Source: Microvirgula aerodenitrificans DSM 15089 (lineage in GTDB: Bacteria; Pseudomonadota; Gammaproteobacteria; Burkholderiales; Aquaspirillaceae). Taken from it: DNA of 64,000 nt. Made by a program: the position numbers and the translations under genes. The stretch lies in the NCBI RefSeq assembly GCF_000620105.1, contig NZ_JHVK01000004.1, positions 124,001 through 188,000 of the forward strand, read 5' to 3'. Under the pieces are notes generated by a model. The model saw only the letters and a list, made by a program, of their open reading frames with translations. It was not told the origin of the DNA and ran no database searches. Positions 46,157 through 57,148 of the stretch are shown here, in pieces (the first letter of the stretch is position 1; each line of letters begins with the position of its first letter).

Positions 46157-47218
46157 TCAGATGTTCGCGCCTTCGTCGACGAATACCGCCACTTTTTTCG
46201 GCCGGACGAACACCTGGTCACCAAGCATCAGGCCAAGGGCGCGGTAATCGTCGCGGTTCAGCGCCACGTCGATAACCTGCCCGCTCAGGCTGTTCAGCTC
46301 GACCCGCACCACCGGGCCAACTGCATGGATGTGCTCGACGGTGCCGCTGGCCAGCGCGCGGTCTTCGTCGCGGCTGACTTCAAGATCGTGCGGCCGCACG
46401 TAGATGGTCGCATCGCCATCGCGGGTCGCGTCTTCCAGCTTGTGCTGGTAGTCGCCGATCGCCACGCGTCCGGCTTCGACCCGGCCGTGGAACAGGTTCA
46501 CGTCGCCGAGGAACTGGGTGACGAACGGCGAGGCCGGATCGTCATAGATCGACGCCGGGCTGCCGACCTGCTCGATGCGGCCGTGGTTCATCACCACCAC
46601 CCGGTCGGACACTTCCAGCGCCTCTTCCTGGTCATGGGTCACGAACACGCTGGTGATGTGCATTTCATCGTGCAGGCGGCGCAGCCAGCGACGCAGATCC
46701 TTGCGCACCTTGGCGTCGAGCGCGCCGAACGGCTCGTCGAGCAGCAGCACCTTGGGCTCGACCGCCAGCGAACGGGCGAGTGCGATCCGCTGCCGCTGGC
46801 CGCCGGACAGCTGCGACGGGTAGGCGTCGGCCAGCCAGTCCAGCTGCACCAGTTTCAGCAGCGACATGACCTTCTCGCGGATCACCTCCTTCGGCGGCCG
46901 GGTCGCACGCGGCCGTACCGACAGGCCGAAGGCGACATTCTCGAACACCGTCATGTGGCGGAACAGCGCGTAATGCTGGAACACGAAACCGACCTTGCGC
47001 TCGCGCACATGGCGTTCGGTCGCATCCTCGCCATGGAACAGGATCTGGCCGCTGTCCGGCGTTTCCAGGCCGGCGACGATGCGCAGCAGCGTGGTCTTGC
47101 CACAGCCGGACGGCCCGAGCAGGGCGAGCAGTTCGCCCGAGGCGATGTCGAGGTTGACGTTGTCGAGGGCGACGAAGTCGCCGAATGTCTTCTGGATCTG
47201 GCGGATGGCGATGCTCAT
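46157..47218 (-). CDS. cysA: Sulfate/thiosulfate ABC transporter ATPase CysA
   Basis: Cytoplasmic ATP-hydrolysing subunit of the sulfate importer; 353 residues. Walker A is [12 protein letters not shown], the signature [15 protein letters not shown], Walker [12 protein letters not shown] and the switch His is in [12 protein letters not shown]. The C-terminal TOBE-like domain (about 240-353) contains [13 protein letters not shown]. It is the last gene of the leftward sbp-EAL-cysT-cysW-cysA unit. Sulfate over molybdate specificity follows from the neighbouring sulfate-binding protein and permeases. Confidence 0.96.
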   Translation of the reverse strand: MSIAIRQIQKTFGDFVALDNVNLDIASGELLALLGPSGCGKTTLLRIVAGLETPDSGQILFHGEDATERHVRERKVGFVFQHYALFRHMTVFENVAFGLSVRPRATRPPKEVIREKVMSLLKLVQLDWLADAYPSQLSGGQRQRIALARSLAVEPKVLLLDEPFGALDAKVRKDLRRWLRRLHDEMHITSVFVTHDQEEALEVSDRVVVMNHGRIEQVGSPASIYDDPASPFVTQFLGDVNLFHGRVEAGRVAIGDYQHKLEDATRDGDATIYVRPHDLEVSRDEDRALASGTVEHIHAVGPVVRVELNSLSGQVIDVALNRDDYRALGLMLGDQVFVRPKKVAVFVDEGANI

Positions 47219-47244
47219 GCGATCTTTCCCGTCATTCTTTCAAT

Positions 47245-48135
47245 TCAGTGAGCGGTGGCAAGACGGGCGCGGGCTTCCAGCGGCACGTCCGCGCTTTGCT
47301 GGCGCGTGGCGCGCCATTCGACGATGGACTTCAGCACCAGCGTGACCAGGGCCAGCAGGGCCAGCAGGGACGCGCAGGCGAAGGCGCCGACGAAGTTGTA
47401 TTCGTTGTACAGAATCTCCACATGCAGCGGGATGGTGTTGGTTTCGCCGCGGATATGGCCGGACACCACCGACACCGCACCGAACTCGCCCATCGCGCGG
47501 GCATTGGTCAGGATCACGCCGTACAGCAGACCCCACTTGATGTTCGGCAGCGTGACCTTCCAGAACGTCTTCCAGCCCGAGGCGCCAAGCACGATCGCCG
47601 CCTGTTCCTCGTCGGTACCCTGGGCCTGCATCAGCGGGATCAGTTCGCGGGCGACAAACGGGAAGGTGACGAACACGGTGGCGAGCACGATGCCCGGCAC
47701 GGCGAAGATGATCTTGATGTCGTGCTCGGCCAGCCACGGGCCCAGCCAGCCCTGCGCGCCGAACAGCAGCACGTAGATCAGGCCGGCGACCACCGGGCTG
47801 ATCGAGAACGGCAGGTCGATCAGCGTGGTCAGGAAGCTCTTGCCGCGAAACTCGAACTTGGCGATCGACCAGGCAGCGGCGACACCGAACACCAGGTTCA
47901 GCGGCACCGAGATCAGCGCGGCGATCAGCGTCAGCTTGATCGCGTCGACGGCTTCGGGGTCGGTCAGCGCGGCCAGGTACAGGTCCCAGCCCCTGGACAG
48001 CGCTTCCCAGAACACGCTGATCAGCGGCACGAACAGGAACAGGGTCAGGAACAGCAGCGCAAGCAGGATCAGTGCCCAGCGGACGGCAAGCGGCTCGGTC
48101 GTGGCCCGGGTGCGCTTCGAAGCGGAATTGGACAT
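47245..48135 (-). CDS. cysW: Sulfate ABC transporter permease CysW
   Basis: Inner-membrane permease of 296 residues with about six hydrophobic segments and the ABC permease EAA loop around [31 protein letters not shown]. The typical CysW features are [34 protein letters not shown]-type sequence near the end ([27 protein letters not shown]). It begins 12 nt after the cysT stop and ends 26 nt before cysA. It pairs with CysT to form the channel. Confidence 0.95.
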   Translation of the reverse strand: MSNSASKRTRATTEPLAVRWALILLALLFLTLFLFVPLISVFWEALSRGWDLYLAALTDPEAVDAIKLTLIAALISVPLNLVFGVAAAWSIAKFEFRGKSFLTTLIDLPFSISPVVAGLIYVLLFGAQGWLGPWLAEHDIKIIFAVPGIVLATVFVTFPFVARELIPLMQAQGTDEEQAAIVLGASGWKTFWKVTLPNIKWGLLYGVILTNARAMGEFGAVSVVSGHIRGETNTIPLHVEILYNEYNFVGAFACASLLALLALVTLVLKSIVEWRATRQQSADVPLEARARLATAH

Positions 48136-48147
48136 GGTTCTCTCCGG

Positions 48148-48978
48148 TTAGCGCGCGGCGTGGCGGCGGCTGGCCCACCACTGGATGCCGTTGATGGAAA
48201 ACAGCATCAGGAACGAAATGACCAGCATCACCACGGCAATGGCGGTCGCGCCGATATAGTCGTACTGCTCGAGCTTGCCGATGATCAGCAGCGGCGTGAT
48301 TTCCGACACCATCGGAATATTGCCGGCAATGAAGATCACCGAGCCGAACTCGCCGGTGGCGCGGGCAAAGGCCAGCGCAAAACCGGTCAGCAGCGCCGGC
48401 AGGATGGTCGGCAGGATCACCCGGGTGAAGATCTGCAGCCGGCTGGCGCCGAGACAGGTCGCCGCCTCTTCCAGTTCGGCCTCGAGATCCTCCAGCACCG
48501 GCTGCACGGTCCGCACCACGAACGGCAGGCCGATAAAGGTCAGCGCCACGACGATGCCCAGCGGGGTAAACGCGACTTTCAGTCCGAGCGGCTCCAGCCA
48601 CTGGCCGAACCAGCCATTGGGCGCATAGATGGTGGTCAGCGCGATGCCGGCCACCGCAGTCGGCAGCGCAAACGGCAGGTCGACCAGGGCGTCGATGATC
48701 CGCTTGCCGGGGAACGGATAGCGGACCAGCACCCACGCCACCAGCAGGCCCATGACGCCGTTGATGCTGGCAGCAATCAGCGAGGCGCCGAACGACAGCC
48801 GCAGCGAGGCCAGCACCCGGTCGGTGGTGACCGTGCTCCAGAAGCCGGCCAGGCCCAGGTCGGTGGTTTTCAGCACCAGCGCGGCGATCGGCAGCAGCAC
48901 GATCAGGCACAGCCAGAACAGGCTGTAGCCGAGACCGAGGCCGAAGCCGGGCAGGACACTGTGTTTTTTGAACGACAT
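48148..48978 (-). CDS. cysT: Sulfate ABC transporter permease CysT (CysU)
   Basis: Inner-membrane permease of 276 residues. Features are [23 protein letters not shown] at the start, the EAA loop [25 protein letters not shown], and the conserved [22 protein letters not shown] near the C-terminus. About six membrane segments are visible. It lies between the EAL gene (26-nt gap) and cysW (12-nt gap) in the same orientation, forming the heterodimeric channel with CysW. Confidence 0.95.
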   Translation of the reverse strand: MSFKKHSVLPGFGLGLGYSLFWLCLIVLLPIAALVLKTTDLGLAGFWSTVTTDRVLASLRLSFGASLIAASINGVMGLLVAWVLVRYPFPGKRIIDALVDLPFALPTAVAGIALTTIYAPNGWFGQWLEPLGLKVAFTPLGIVVALTFIGLPFVVRTVQPVLEDLEAELEEAATCLGASRLQIFTRVILPTILPALLTGFALAFARATGEFGSVIFIAGNIPMVSEITPLLIIGKLEQYDYIGATAIAVVMLVISFLMLFSINGIQWWASRRHAAR

Positions 48979-49004
48979 GTATGTACTCGGGCTAGAGGTT
49001 GAAG

Positions 49005-49829
49005 TCAGGCGGCCAGGGCGTCCACCGCGCCGTCGAGTCCCGGCGCCGGGCGCCCGAACAGATAGCCCTGCAGGAACGGAATGCCGGCTTCCTCGGCCAG
49101 CGCGCGCTGCGACGCCGTCTCGATGCCCTCGGCGACGACATGCGCGCCGAGTCCGTTGACCACCCGCACCAGCTTCGGCAGCAGGTAGCTCGGACTGGCA
49201 CGGCTGCCGTCAAGCAGCCGGCGGTCAAGCTTGACGATATGCGGACGCAGGCTGAACAGCCGCCGCTCCGACACCCCGTTGTCATCGCCGCCGAAGTCGT
49301 CCAGCGCGATCAGGAAACCGCGGGTCTTGAAGTTGCTGACTGCGTGGCTCAGGCGCACCTCGTCCGTCGTCGCGTGTTCGAGGATCTCCAGCACCACGCG
49401 GCCCGGTTCGAGACCGGCCTCGCGCACGATGCACTCGAAGGTCCGGCCGTACTCGCCGGACACGCTTTGCAGGTGACGCGGGTGCAGATTCAGGAACAGG
49501 TAAGCGTCCTTCGGCTGCTGGGCGACGAAGTTGGCCAGGTGCAGGCTGCGGCAGATGCGGTCGAAACGCGCCATGGCCTCGCCGACGCCGAGCCGGTCGA
49601 AGGCTGCTTCCGGCGCCAGCGGTGCGCCGTGCTCGTCGAAGGCCCGCAGCAGTCCTTCCCAGCCCAGCACGCTGTTGTCGGTCGCGCGGAGGATGGGCTG
49701 GAACGCACTGGTCAGACGCAGACCGTTGCTGTCCGCTTCCACCACGCCATGGCGGGCGACGAACACCGGGGTGTCGTCGCTGGCGAAGCGCTGGTTCAGC
49801 AGATTGAGCAGATCGACGGAGATGGCCAC
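49005..49829 (-). CDS. EAL-domain protein, probable c-di-GMP phosphodiesterase, inside the sulfate operon
   Basis: A cytoplasmic protein of 274 residues, essentially a stand-alone EAL domain. Catalytic signatures are largely present: WEGLLR in place of EALxR (Glu, Leu and Arg kept), NLHP (Asn), LEILEH (Glu), IALDDFGG (Asp pair), VKLDRRLL (Lys), AEGIET (Glu) and LQGYLFGRP (Gln). It is therefore likely active in hydrolysing c-di-GMP to pGpG. It has no sensor, membrane or GGDEF domain. The start is a GTG at 49829 with AAAAGG ahead. It lies 13 nt after sbp and 26 nt before cysT, so it is almost certainly co-transcribed with sulfate uptake genes, an uncommon arrangement. Confidence 0.88.
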   Translation of the reverse strand: MAISVDLLNLLNQRFASDDTPVFVARHGVVEADSNGLRLTSAFQPILRATDNSVLGWEGLLRAFDEHGAPLAPEAAFDRLGVGEAMARFDRICRSLHLANFVAQQPKDAYLFLNLHPRHLQSVSGEYGRTFECIVREAGLEPGRVVLEILEHATTDEVRLSHAVSNFKTRGFLIALDDFGGDDNGVSERRLFSLRPHIVKLDRRLLDGSRASPSYLLPKLVRVVNGLGAHVVAEGIETASQRALAEEAGIPFLQGYLFGRPAPGLDGAVDALAA

Positions 49830-49842
49830 CGGATAACGCCTT

Positions 49843-50844
49843 TTACTTGCTGCTGTAGATCTGGTCGAACACGCCACCGTCCTTGAAGTGGACGTCCATC
49901 GCCCGCTTCCACGAACCGAAGGTTTCCTCGACGGTAAAGGTCCTGATCGCCGGGAACTGGGCCGCATGTCTGGCCAGCACCTGCTTGTTGCGCGGGCGCA
50001 GGTAGTTCTGCGCCGCGATTTCCTGACCTTCCGGACTCCACAGGTATTCCAGGTAGGCGGTGGCTTCCTTGCGGGTGCCCTTCTTGTCGACCACCTTGTC
50101 GACCACCGACACCGGGCTTTCGGCCAGGATGGACACGGCCGGGTAGACAACGTCGAAGCTGCCGCGGCCGAATTCGCGCGCGACCATTTCCGCCTCGTTC
50201 TCGAACGTGACCAGCACGTCACCGATCTGGCGCTGCATGAAGGTGGTGGTAGCGGCACGGCCGCCGGCATCGAGCACCGGCACGTTGGCGAACAGTTTCT
50301 TCACGTAGTCGCGCGCGGCGGCATCACCGCCGTGGCGCTTCGCCTGGCCCCAGGCAGCCAGATAGGTATAGCGGCCGTTGCCGGTAATCTTCGGGTTCGG
50401 GATCACGACCTGCACGCCCGGCTTGACCAGATCGTTCCAGTCCCTGATCTGCTTCGGGTTGCCCTTGCGCACCAGGAAGATCATGGTCGAGCTGAACGGC
50501 GCGGCGTGATCCGGCAGGCGTTTCTGCCAGTTGTCCGGCACCAGCTTGCCGCGTTCGGCCAGGATGTCGATGTCCGGTGCCTGGTTCATGGTGATCACGT
50601 CGGCCGCCAGGCCGTTGACCACGCTCATCGCCTGCTTGCTGGAGCCGCCGTGCGACTGCTGGATGGTGACCGTCTCGCCGGTCCGGGCCTTGTATGCCTT
50701 CTGGAATGCCGGGTTGTAGTCCTTGTAGAAGTCGCGCATCACGTCGTAGCTGACGTTCAGCAGCGTGACATCGGCGATGGCGGCAACACTGCTGCCGGCC
50801 AGTGCGGCGGCGACAACGAGGCGGGACAAAAGGCGGCTGACCAT
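49843..50844 (-). CDS. sbp: Periplasmic sulfate-binding protein
   Basis: High-affinity sulfate receptor of the ABC importer, 333 residues. A Sec signal peptide (LLSRLVVAAALAGSSVAAIA) precedes the mature start ADVTLLNVSYDVMRDFYKDYN. Ligand-site motifs include QQSHGGSSKQA, DVITMNQAPDID, NPKITGNGRYTYLAAWGQA and VTFENEAEMV. The ATG at 50844 is selected over an upstream one because it begins the signal peptide and has AGGAG at about 9 nt. It is first in the leftward sbp-EAL-cysT-cysW-cysA unit. Sbp versus CysP (thiosulfate-preferring) cannot be settled by eye. Confidence 0.94.
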   Translation of the reverse strand: MVSRLLSRLVVAAALAGSSVAAIADVTLLNVSYDVMRDFYKDYNPAFQKAYKARTGETVTIQQSHGGSSKQAMSVVNGLAADVITMNQAPDIDILAERGKLVPDNWQKRLPDHAAPFSSTMIFLVRKGNPKQIRDWNDLVKPGVQVVIPNPKITGNGRYTYLAAWGQAKRHGGDAAARDYVKKLFANVPVLDAGGRAATTTFMQRQIGDVLVTFENEAEMVAREFGRGSFDVVYPAVSILAESPVSVVDKVVDKKGTRKEATAYLEYLWSPEGQEIAAQNYLRPRNKQVLARHAAQFPAIRTFTVEETFGSWKRAMDVHFKDGGVFDQIYSSK

Positions 50845-50894
50845 GCGGCAACTCCTGGGCTGATTTCGGACAATGCCAGAGAGCTTACGCAATT

Positions 50895-50950
50895 CGCCTT
50901 AATTACAATAAATACTGTTTAGCGATAGTTTTATATTGTCTGAGAATAAC
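50895..50950 (-). promoter_or_regulatory. AT-rich promoter region of the sulfate operon, possible CysB site
   Basis: A conspicuously AT-rich stretch in otherwise GC-rich DNA, 50-105 nt before the sbp start. On the minus strand it contains TTATTCTCAGACAATATAAAAC and AGTATTTATTGTAATTAAGG-like sequence. The TTATTC-type half-sites resemble sites bound by the LysR-type regulator CysB, but I cannot define -35 and -10 boxes with certainty. Confidence 0.4.
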
Positions 50951-50990
50951 CAGCCCCCCGTCCGGACCCGGCAACAGGGGGCTTCGGCGC

Positions 50991-51836
50991 TCAGGCGCCG
51001 GTCGCGCAGGGCCGGCCCGGCGCGGCCACCCATTCGCTCCACGAGCCCGGATACAGGCGGCTGCCGTTCAGGCCCGCATACTCCATCGACAGCAGGTTGT
51101 GGCAGGCGGTCACGCCGGAACCGCACTGGTGGACGACCTGCTGCGGCGGGCGTCCGCCAAGCTGCGTCTCCCACTCGTCACGCAGCGCGGCCGCCGGCTT
51201 GAAGCGGCCGTCGCTGGCCAGATTGCCGGCAAACGGATGATTGATCGCACCGGGAATATGCCCGCCGACCGGGTCGATGGTTTCATTCTCGCCACGGAAG
51301 CGGTCGGCACCGCGCGCATCGACCAGCTGGAACTGCGCCCGGTCGATATTGGCCAGCACCTCGTCGGCCGTCACCGTGCGCATGCCGCCATCGCGCGGCA
51401 GGAAACGCACCGGCGGGTGCGAGCCGGCTTCCGCCCGGGTCAGCGGATGGCCGGCGGCGGTCCAGGCCTGGATACCGCCATCGAGCACGGCCACCTCGTG
51501 ATGGCCCAGCCATTGCGCCAGCCACCACAGCCGCGCGGCAAACATGCCGCCGGCGTCGTCATAGGCCACGCACTGGATGCCGGGTGCCAGTCCCAGCGCA
51601 CCGAATACCACTGCCAGCCGTTGCCGGTCCGGCAGCGGGTGACGGCCGTTGCTGCCGGAGGTCGGTCCGGACAGGTGATAGTCCAGGTGCAGGTGATGCG
51701 CATCGGGCAGGTGTCCGGCCGCATAGGCACCGCGGCCGTAATCGGGGTCGGCCAGTTGGTGCCGGCAGTCGATCAGCAGGACGGATTCGGGTGGCAACAC
51801 CGCGAGTTCGTCCACGGAAATCAGTGTTCGGTACAT
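50991..51836 (-). CDS. Sulfurtransferase (3-mercaptopyruvate sulfurtransferase/rhodanese, two-domain)
   Basis: A protein of 281 residues with two rhodanese domains: an inactive N-terminal one (LIDCRHQLADPDYGRGAYAAGHLPDA) and a catalytic C-terminal one (LVDARGADRFRGENETIDPVGGHIPGAINHPF). The active-site loop is CGSGVTAC; the CGSGVTA form is associated with mercaptopyruvate sulfurtransferases, whereas thiosulfate rhodaneses have CRKGVTA. The ATG at 51836 is chosen because GGAG lies 7 nt ahead; a GTG two codons upstream is an alternative. The start codon lies at the edge of a 10-bp inverted repeat. Situated next to the sulfate uptake operon, it fits sulfur metabolism. Confidence 0.88.
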   Translation of the reverse strand: MYRTLISVDELAVLPPESVLLIDCRHQLADPDYGRGAYAAGHLPDAHHLHLDYHLSGPTSGSNGRHPLPDRQRLAVVFGALGLAPGIQCVAYDDAGGMFAARLWWLAQWLGHHEVAVLDGGIQAWTAAGHPLTRAEAGSHPPVRFLPRDGGMRTVTADEVLANIDRAQFQLVDARGADRFRGENETIDPVGGHIPGAINHPFAGNLASDGRFKPAAALRDEWETQLGGRPPQQVVHQCGSGVTACHNLLSMEYAGLNGSRLYPGSWSEWVAAPGRPCATGA

Positions 51837-51865
51837 GGTCACACTCCGTTACACAGTGTGACCAT
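51835..51865. promoter_or_regulatory. 10-bp perfect inverted repeat spanning the sulfurtransferase start
   Basis: Arms ATGGTCACAC (51835-51844) and GTGTGACCAT (51856-51865) are perfect complements separated by 11 bp. On the mRNA the stem would include the first two bases of the start codon, with the Shine-Dalgarno AACGGAG in the loop. The upstream arm begins with an ATG that opens an 8-codon ORF (MVTLCNGV) whose TGA ends 2 nt before the gene's ATG. It could be a repressor operator, a translational hairpin, or a coupled leader peptide. Confidence 0.55.
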
Positions 51866-51914
51866 TAAAGTCCCTTGCCCCCGCCGCTGGCAAGCCGGCA
51901 TGCCGTCGTGCGCG

Positions 51915-52295
51915 CTATGCCAGCACCCGCACCAGCAACAGACCGGTCAGTGTCAGCAGCAGGGAGCCGAAGACGTGCAGACCGATGCCAATCATGACGC
52001 TGGCCCATTGGCCGGCCAGAATAAAGCCCGACATTTCCGCGGAAAATGTTGAAAATGTCGTCAAACCGCCGAGAAAACCGGTCGTCAGCGCCAGTCGCAT
52101 CGCATCGGGCCAGTCACCGAAATGACTGAACAGCCCCATGATCACGCCCATCAGCAGCGCGCCGATCCAGTTGGCGGCCAGCGTGCCGAGCGGCAGGCTG
52201 GCCAGCAGCGGATTGAGCAGCAGGCTCAACACCCAGCGACACCAGGCACCGACGGCGGCGCCGATGCCGACATAGAGAAAGGCAAGGGGACTCAT
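51915..52295 (-). CDS. crcB: Fluoride ion channel CrcB/Fluc
   Basis: Small membrane protein of 126 residues with four hydrophobic helices, forming a dimeric fluoride exporter. Signature sequences are VGIGAAVGAWCRWVLS, LGTLAANWIGALLMGV (with the conserved Asn) and GFLGGLTTFSTFSAE (the Phe/Thr/Ser pore motif). Length and motif order match Fluc proteins. It sits between the sulfurtransferase and cupin genes on the same strand. No fluoride riboswitch consensus was found ahead of it. Confidence 0.95.
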   Translation of the reverse strand: MSPLAFLYVGIGAAVGAWCRWVLSLLLNPLLASLPLGTLAANWIGALLMGVIMGLFSHFGDWPDAMRLALTTGFLGGLTTFSTFSAEMSGFILAGQWASVMIGIGLHVFGSLLLTLTGLLLVRVLA

Positions 52296-52359
52296 GAGCA
52301 GGCGCTAGCAAATAAAACCGGCAGGGTAGCGCGCCAGGACGGCGCCGGGTAGCCCCGCC

Positions 52360-52821
52360 TCACTTGCCCAGTCGCGGGTCGTCGGCCAGATCGAGATAGT
52401 GGATGTCGAACGGCCCGTCGCCATACAGCTGCAGCACGGTCATCTGCCGGGTGTACAGATAGTGGTGGGTGGCCGGTGGCAGGTACAGATAGGCGCCGCT
52501 GCGATGCTCGTCGGCGGCGCCGGCCTTGACCGTATTGCCGTAACCGACATACAGCCCGCCGGACAGCACGACGAAATTGGTCGCCAGCGAATGCCAGTGC
52601 GGGCCGATCCGGTAGCCGGCCGGCAGCATCAGCCACACCGAGTAGGTGCCGGCCCGCTCCGGGTTGCCCTGCAGCGCCGTGACCAGCGCGCCCTTCGGCA
52701 TCGCCCGGGTCGCCATGCGCCACGACACGTCCGAGCCGGCACGTTCGATAACGCCAGGCGGCAGCGCTGCCAGCGCCGGAGGCAGCATGGGCAGCAGGGC
52801 CAGCAAGTATATTGCGCGCAT
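52360..52821 (-). CDS. Exported cupin-domain protein
   Basis: A 153-residue protein with a Sec-type signal (YLLALLPMLPPALAALPPG) followed by a single cupin barrel. The cupin motif 1 is represented by GYRIGPHWHSLATNFVVLSGGLYVGYG, with His-x-His and a possible further ligand, and motif 2 by YLYLPPATHHYLYTRQ. A metal site is therefore likely, but the reaction is unknown; the family is often labelled DUF4437-like or generic cupin. It is transcribed toward crcB with a 64-nt gap. Its role in the periplasm cannot be inferred. Confidence 0.8.
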   Translation of the reverse strand: MRAIYLLALLPMLPPALAALPPGVIERAGSDVSWRMATRAMPKGALVTALQGNPERAGTYSVWLMLPAGYRIGPHWHSLATNFVVLSGGLYVGYGNTVKAGAADEHRSGAYLYLPPATHHYLYTRQMTVLQLYGDGPFDIHYLDLADDPRLGK

Positions 52822-52885
52822 CGGTCGTCCCCGCGTCGGCTGATCGGCTACTTATCCGTTGTAGTCCATCGCCGTCACTCGGGAA

Positions 52886-52917
52886 CGACAAAAGCCGGCA
52901 GGCCACAGCCCACCGGC
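52886..52917 (-). terminator. Intrinsic terminator of parC
   Basis: On the minus strand a 10-bp stem (GCCGGTGGGC with GCCTGCCGGC, including G-T wobbles, 4-nt loop) is followed by TTTTGTCGTT. It lies 12 nt after the parC stop and ends parC transcription before the cupin gene. Confidence 0.75.
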
Positions 52918-52928
52918 ATCAGCCGTCG

Positions 52929-55259
<2,331 letters not shown>

Positions 55260-55406
55260 CGCAATGCGGTCAGGAAGTTCATCTCGTCGCGGATTCTATC
55301 GGTTACGACCCGGTCCGTCGCGCCCGCAGGTCATGGACCGGGTACGCGGACCGGGATCCGGCGACTATCATGGCGGATTCTTCCGCCTTGGCACGAAAGC
55401 ACGATC

Positions 55407-55862
55407 ATGCAGACTGACTGGACCGTTCTGACTTTTCCGCAACTCGGCGTCGACAACCTGTACGACCTGCTGCAATTGCGCGACCAGGTATTCGTCGTCG
55501 AACAGGCGTCGATCTACGGCGACCTCGACGGCCTCGACCGCCCGGCGCTGCACCTGCTCGGTCGCGATGGCAGCGGCGCGCTGGTGGCCTATGCACGCCT
55601 GTTGCCGCCCGGCAGCAAGCGCGACGGCGAAGTCGCCATCGGTCGCGTGGTCATCGCCCCGGCCGGCCGGGGCCAGGGACTGGGCAAACAGCTGATGCAG
55701 CTTGCACTCGACACTGCTGCCCGCCACTTTCCGGGCACGCCGCTGTGGCTGTCGGCACAGGTCGACAAGATCGGCCTGTACCGCCAGTTCGGTTTCGTCG
55801 ACCAGGGCGACGCCTATGACGACGGCGGCATCCTGCACCGGGACATGTGCCGTCCGGCCTGA
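55407..55862 (+). CDS. GNAT-family acetyltransferase, ElaA type
   Basis: A 151-residue N-acetyltransferase. It has the ElaA-family opening (LYDLLQLRDQVFVVEQASIYGDLDGLD), where early acidic residues are conserved. The acetyl-CoA motif A follows as IGRVVIAPAGRGQGLGKQLM, and the C-terminal YRQFGFVDQGDAYDDGGILHRDM is typical. The in-frame ORF reads backwards for over 800 codons opposite parC, which is a shadow; the ATG at 55407 after the parC promoter region is used. Substrate unknown. It ends 1 nt before the stop of the convergent VOC gene. Confidence 0.85.
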   Translation: MQTDWTVLTFPQLGVDNLYDLLQLRDQVFVVEQASIYGDLDGLDRPALHLLGRDGSGALVAYARLLPPGSKRDGEVAIGRVVIAPAGRGQGLGKQLMQLALDTAARHFPGTPLWLSAQVDKIGLYRQFGFVDQGDAYDDGGILHRDMCRPA

Positions 55863-55863
55863 C

Positions 55864-56253
55864 TTACAGCGACGGGTCGCGGTTGGCGACCTCGATCAGG
55901 TTGTTGTCCGGATCGCGGAAGTACACCGACAGCAGCATGCCGGTCGCCCCGGTCCGATGGACCGGGCCTTCCACCACCGTCACGCCGCAGGCGTCGAGAT
56001 GGGCGATGACATCGTGGATCGGCACCGAGGTCAGGAAACACAAATCGGCCGAGCCCGGCAGCGGATGGTCCGCCTTGGGTTCGAATTCGTGCCCGTGCAG
56101 GTGCAGGTCGATTTTCTGCGTGCCGAAACTGAGCCCCTTGCGCCGCTCGGCGAAGGTAACGATGTCCATGCCCAGTACGATCGAATAGAAACGGCAGGTC
56201 TGCTCGATATCGGCGACGGTGAGAACCACATGGTCCAGTTGGTCCAGCTTCAT
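55864..56253 (-). CDS. VOC (glyoxalase/bleomycin-resistance) family protein
   Basis: A 129-residue metalloenzyme-fold protein with the two VOC repeats: LDHVVLTVADIEQTCRFYSIVLGMDI, then the metal-ligand pattern with HLHGHEF, followed by LTSVPIHDVIAHLDACGV and YFRDPDNNLIEVA, where the final Glu is the typical last metal ligand. Function could be glyoxalase-like, dioxygenase or drug-binding; not decided here. The ATG at 56253 has AAGGAG about 8 nt ahead; the longer frame upstream is not supported. It is convergent with the ElaA-like gene and divergent from maf. Confidence 0.85.
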   Translation of the reverse strand: MKLDQLDHVVLTVADIEQTCRFYSIVLGMDIVTFAERRKGLSFGTQKIDLHLHGHEFEPKADHPLPGSADLCFLTSVPIHDVIAHLDACGVTVVEGPVHRTGATGMLLSVYFRDPDNNLIEVANRDPSL

Positions 56254-56474
56254 GATGCGGCTCCTTGCCAGTTGCCCGGAGGTCCGGAGAAAGGCTGATA
56301 TGCCATCATTCTGCCTTGCCGGCGACAAACGCACACCCCCCTTGATCACAGACAACGCCTGACGGCGCCGGCAATGGCACGCGAGCGTCGTTTCAGCGCG
56401 TATCACCCCGGCCCGGCAACGCCCGGCGTGGTAATCTCCTTGTCCAACTGCGTTCTGCTTCCCACCCCGACATC

Positions 56475-57074
56475 ATGACTGCCGTGCACACTCTGTACCT
56501 CGCCAGCGCCAGCCCGCGACGAAAGAAAATCCTCAATCAGCTCGGCCTGATGACGGCGCGCATTCGCGCCGACATCGACGAGTCGCGCCATTACGGCGAA
56601 AGCCCGCGCGAGTACGTGGTGAGGCTGGCGCGGGAAAAGGCCGCAGCAGGCTGGGCGGTGGTCGAGGCCGAGGGCCTGCCGGCACGGCCGCTGCTGGCGG
56701 CGGACACCACGGTGGCGCTCGGCGACGAGATCTTCGGCAAGCCGGCCGATGCCGACGAGGCGCGCAGGATGCTGCGCCGCCTGTCGGGCACGGTGCACGA
56801 GGTGTTCACCTCGGTGGCGGTGCGGCTGGGCGGCCGGGTCGAGGTCGCCACCTCGGTCAGCAAGGTCACGTTCTCGGTGCTGAGCGAGCGGCAGATCGAC
56901 GCCTACGTCGCCAGCGGCGAGCCGATGGACAAGGCCGGCGCCTACGGCATCCAGGGTCGGGCCGGACTGTTCGTCGCCTATCTGGAAGGCAGCTATTCCG
57001 GGGTGATGGGGCTGCCGGTCCATGAAACCGGACGTCTGCTGGCCACCTTCGGTATCGACGTGCTGGCGGCCTGA
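56475..57074 (+). CDS. maf: Maf-family nucleoside triphosphate pyrophosphatase
   Basis: A 199-residue house-cleaning pyrophosphatase of the Maf/YhdE type, hydrolysing dTTP/UTP and modified nucleotides. Motifs are LYLASASPRRKKIL, YVVRLAREKAAAGW, LAADTTVALGDEIFGKP, FTSVAVRL and GAYGIQGRAGLFVAYLEGSYSGVMGLPVHET. The Arg/Lys/Asp catalytic set of the family is present. It lies directly upstream of rng in the same orientation, a common pairing; the gap is 74 nt with the first codon of rng at 57149. Confidence 0.93.
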   Translation: MTAVHTLYLASASPRRKKILNQLGLMTARIRADIDESRHYGESPREYVVRLAREKAAAGWAVVEAEGLPARPLLAADTTVALGDEIFGKPADADEARRMLRRLSGTVHEVFTSVAVRLGGRVEVATSVSKVTFSVLSERQIDAYVASGEPMDKAGAYGIQGRAGLFVAYLEGSYSGVMGLPVHETGRLLATFGIDVLAA

Positions 57075-57148
57075 ACGCACCGCTCCCTTATTTCCAGCGA
57101 CCGCCCGCATCCGGCGGACGCAGCTGATTGCCATTGCCGGAGGCCGAC

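Noticed and set aside
52296-52359. Possible fluoride riboswitch upstream of crcB
   Set aside because: The conserved aptamer segments of the crcB motif are not present in this short gap.
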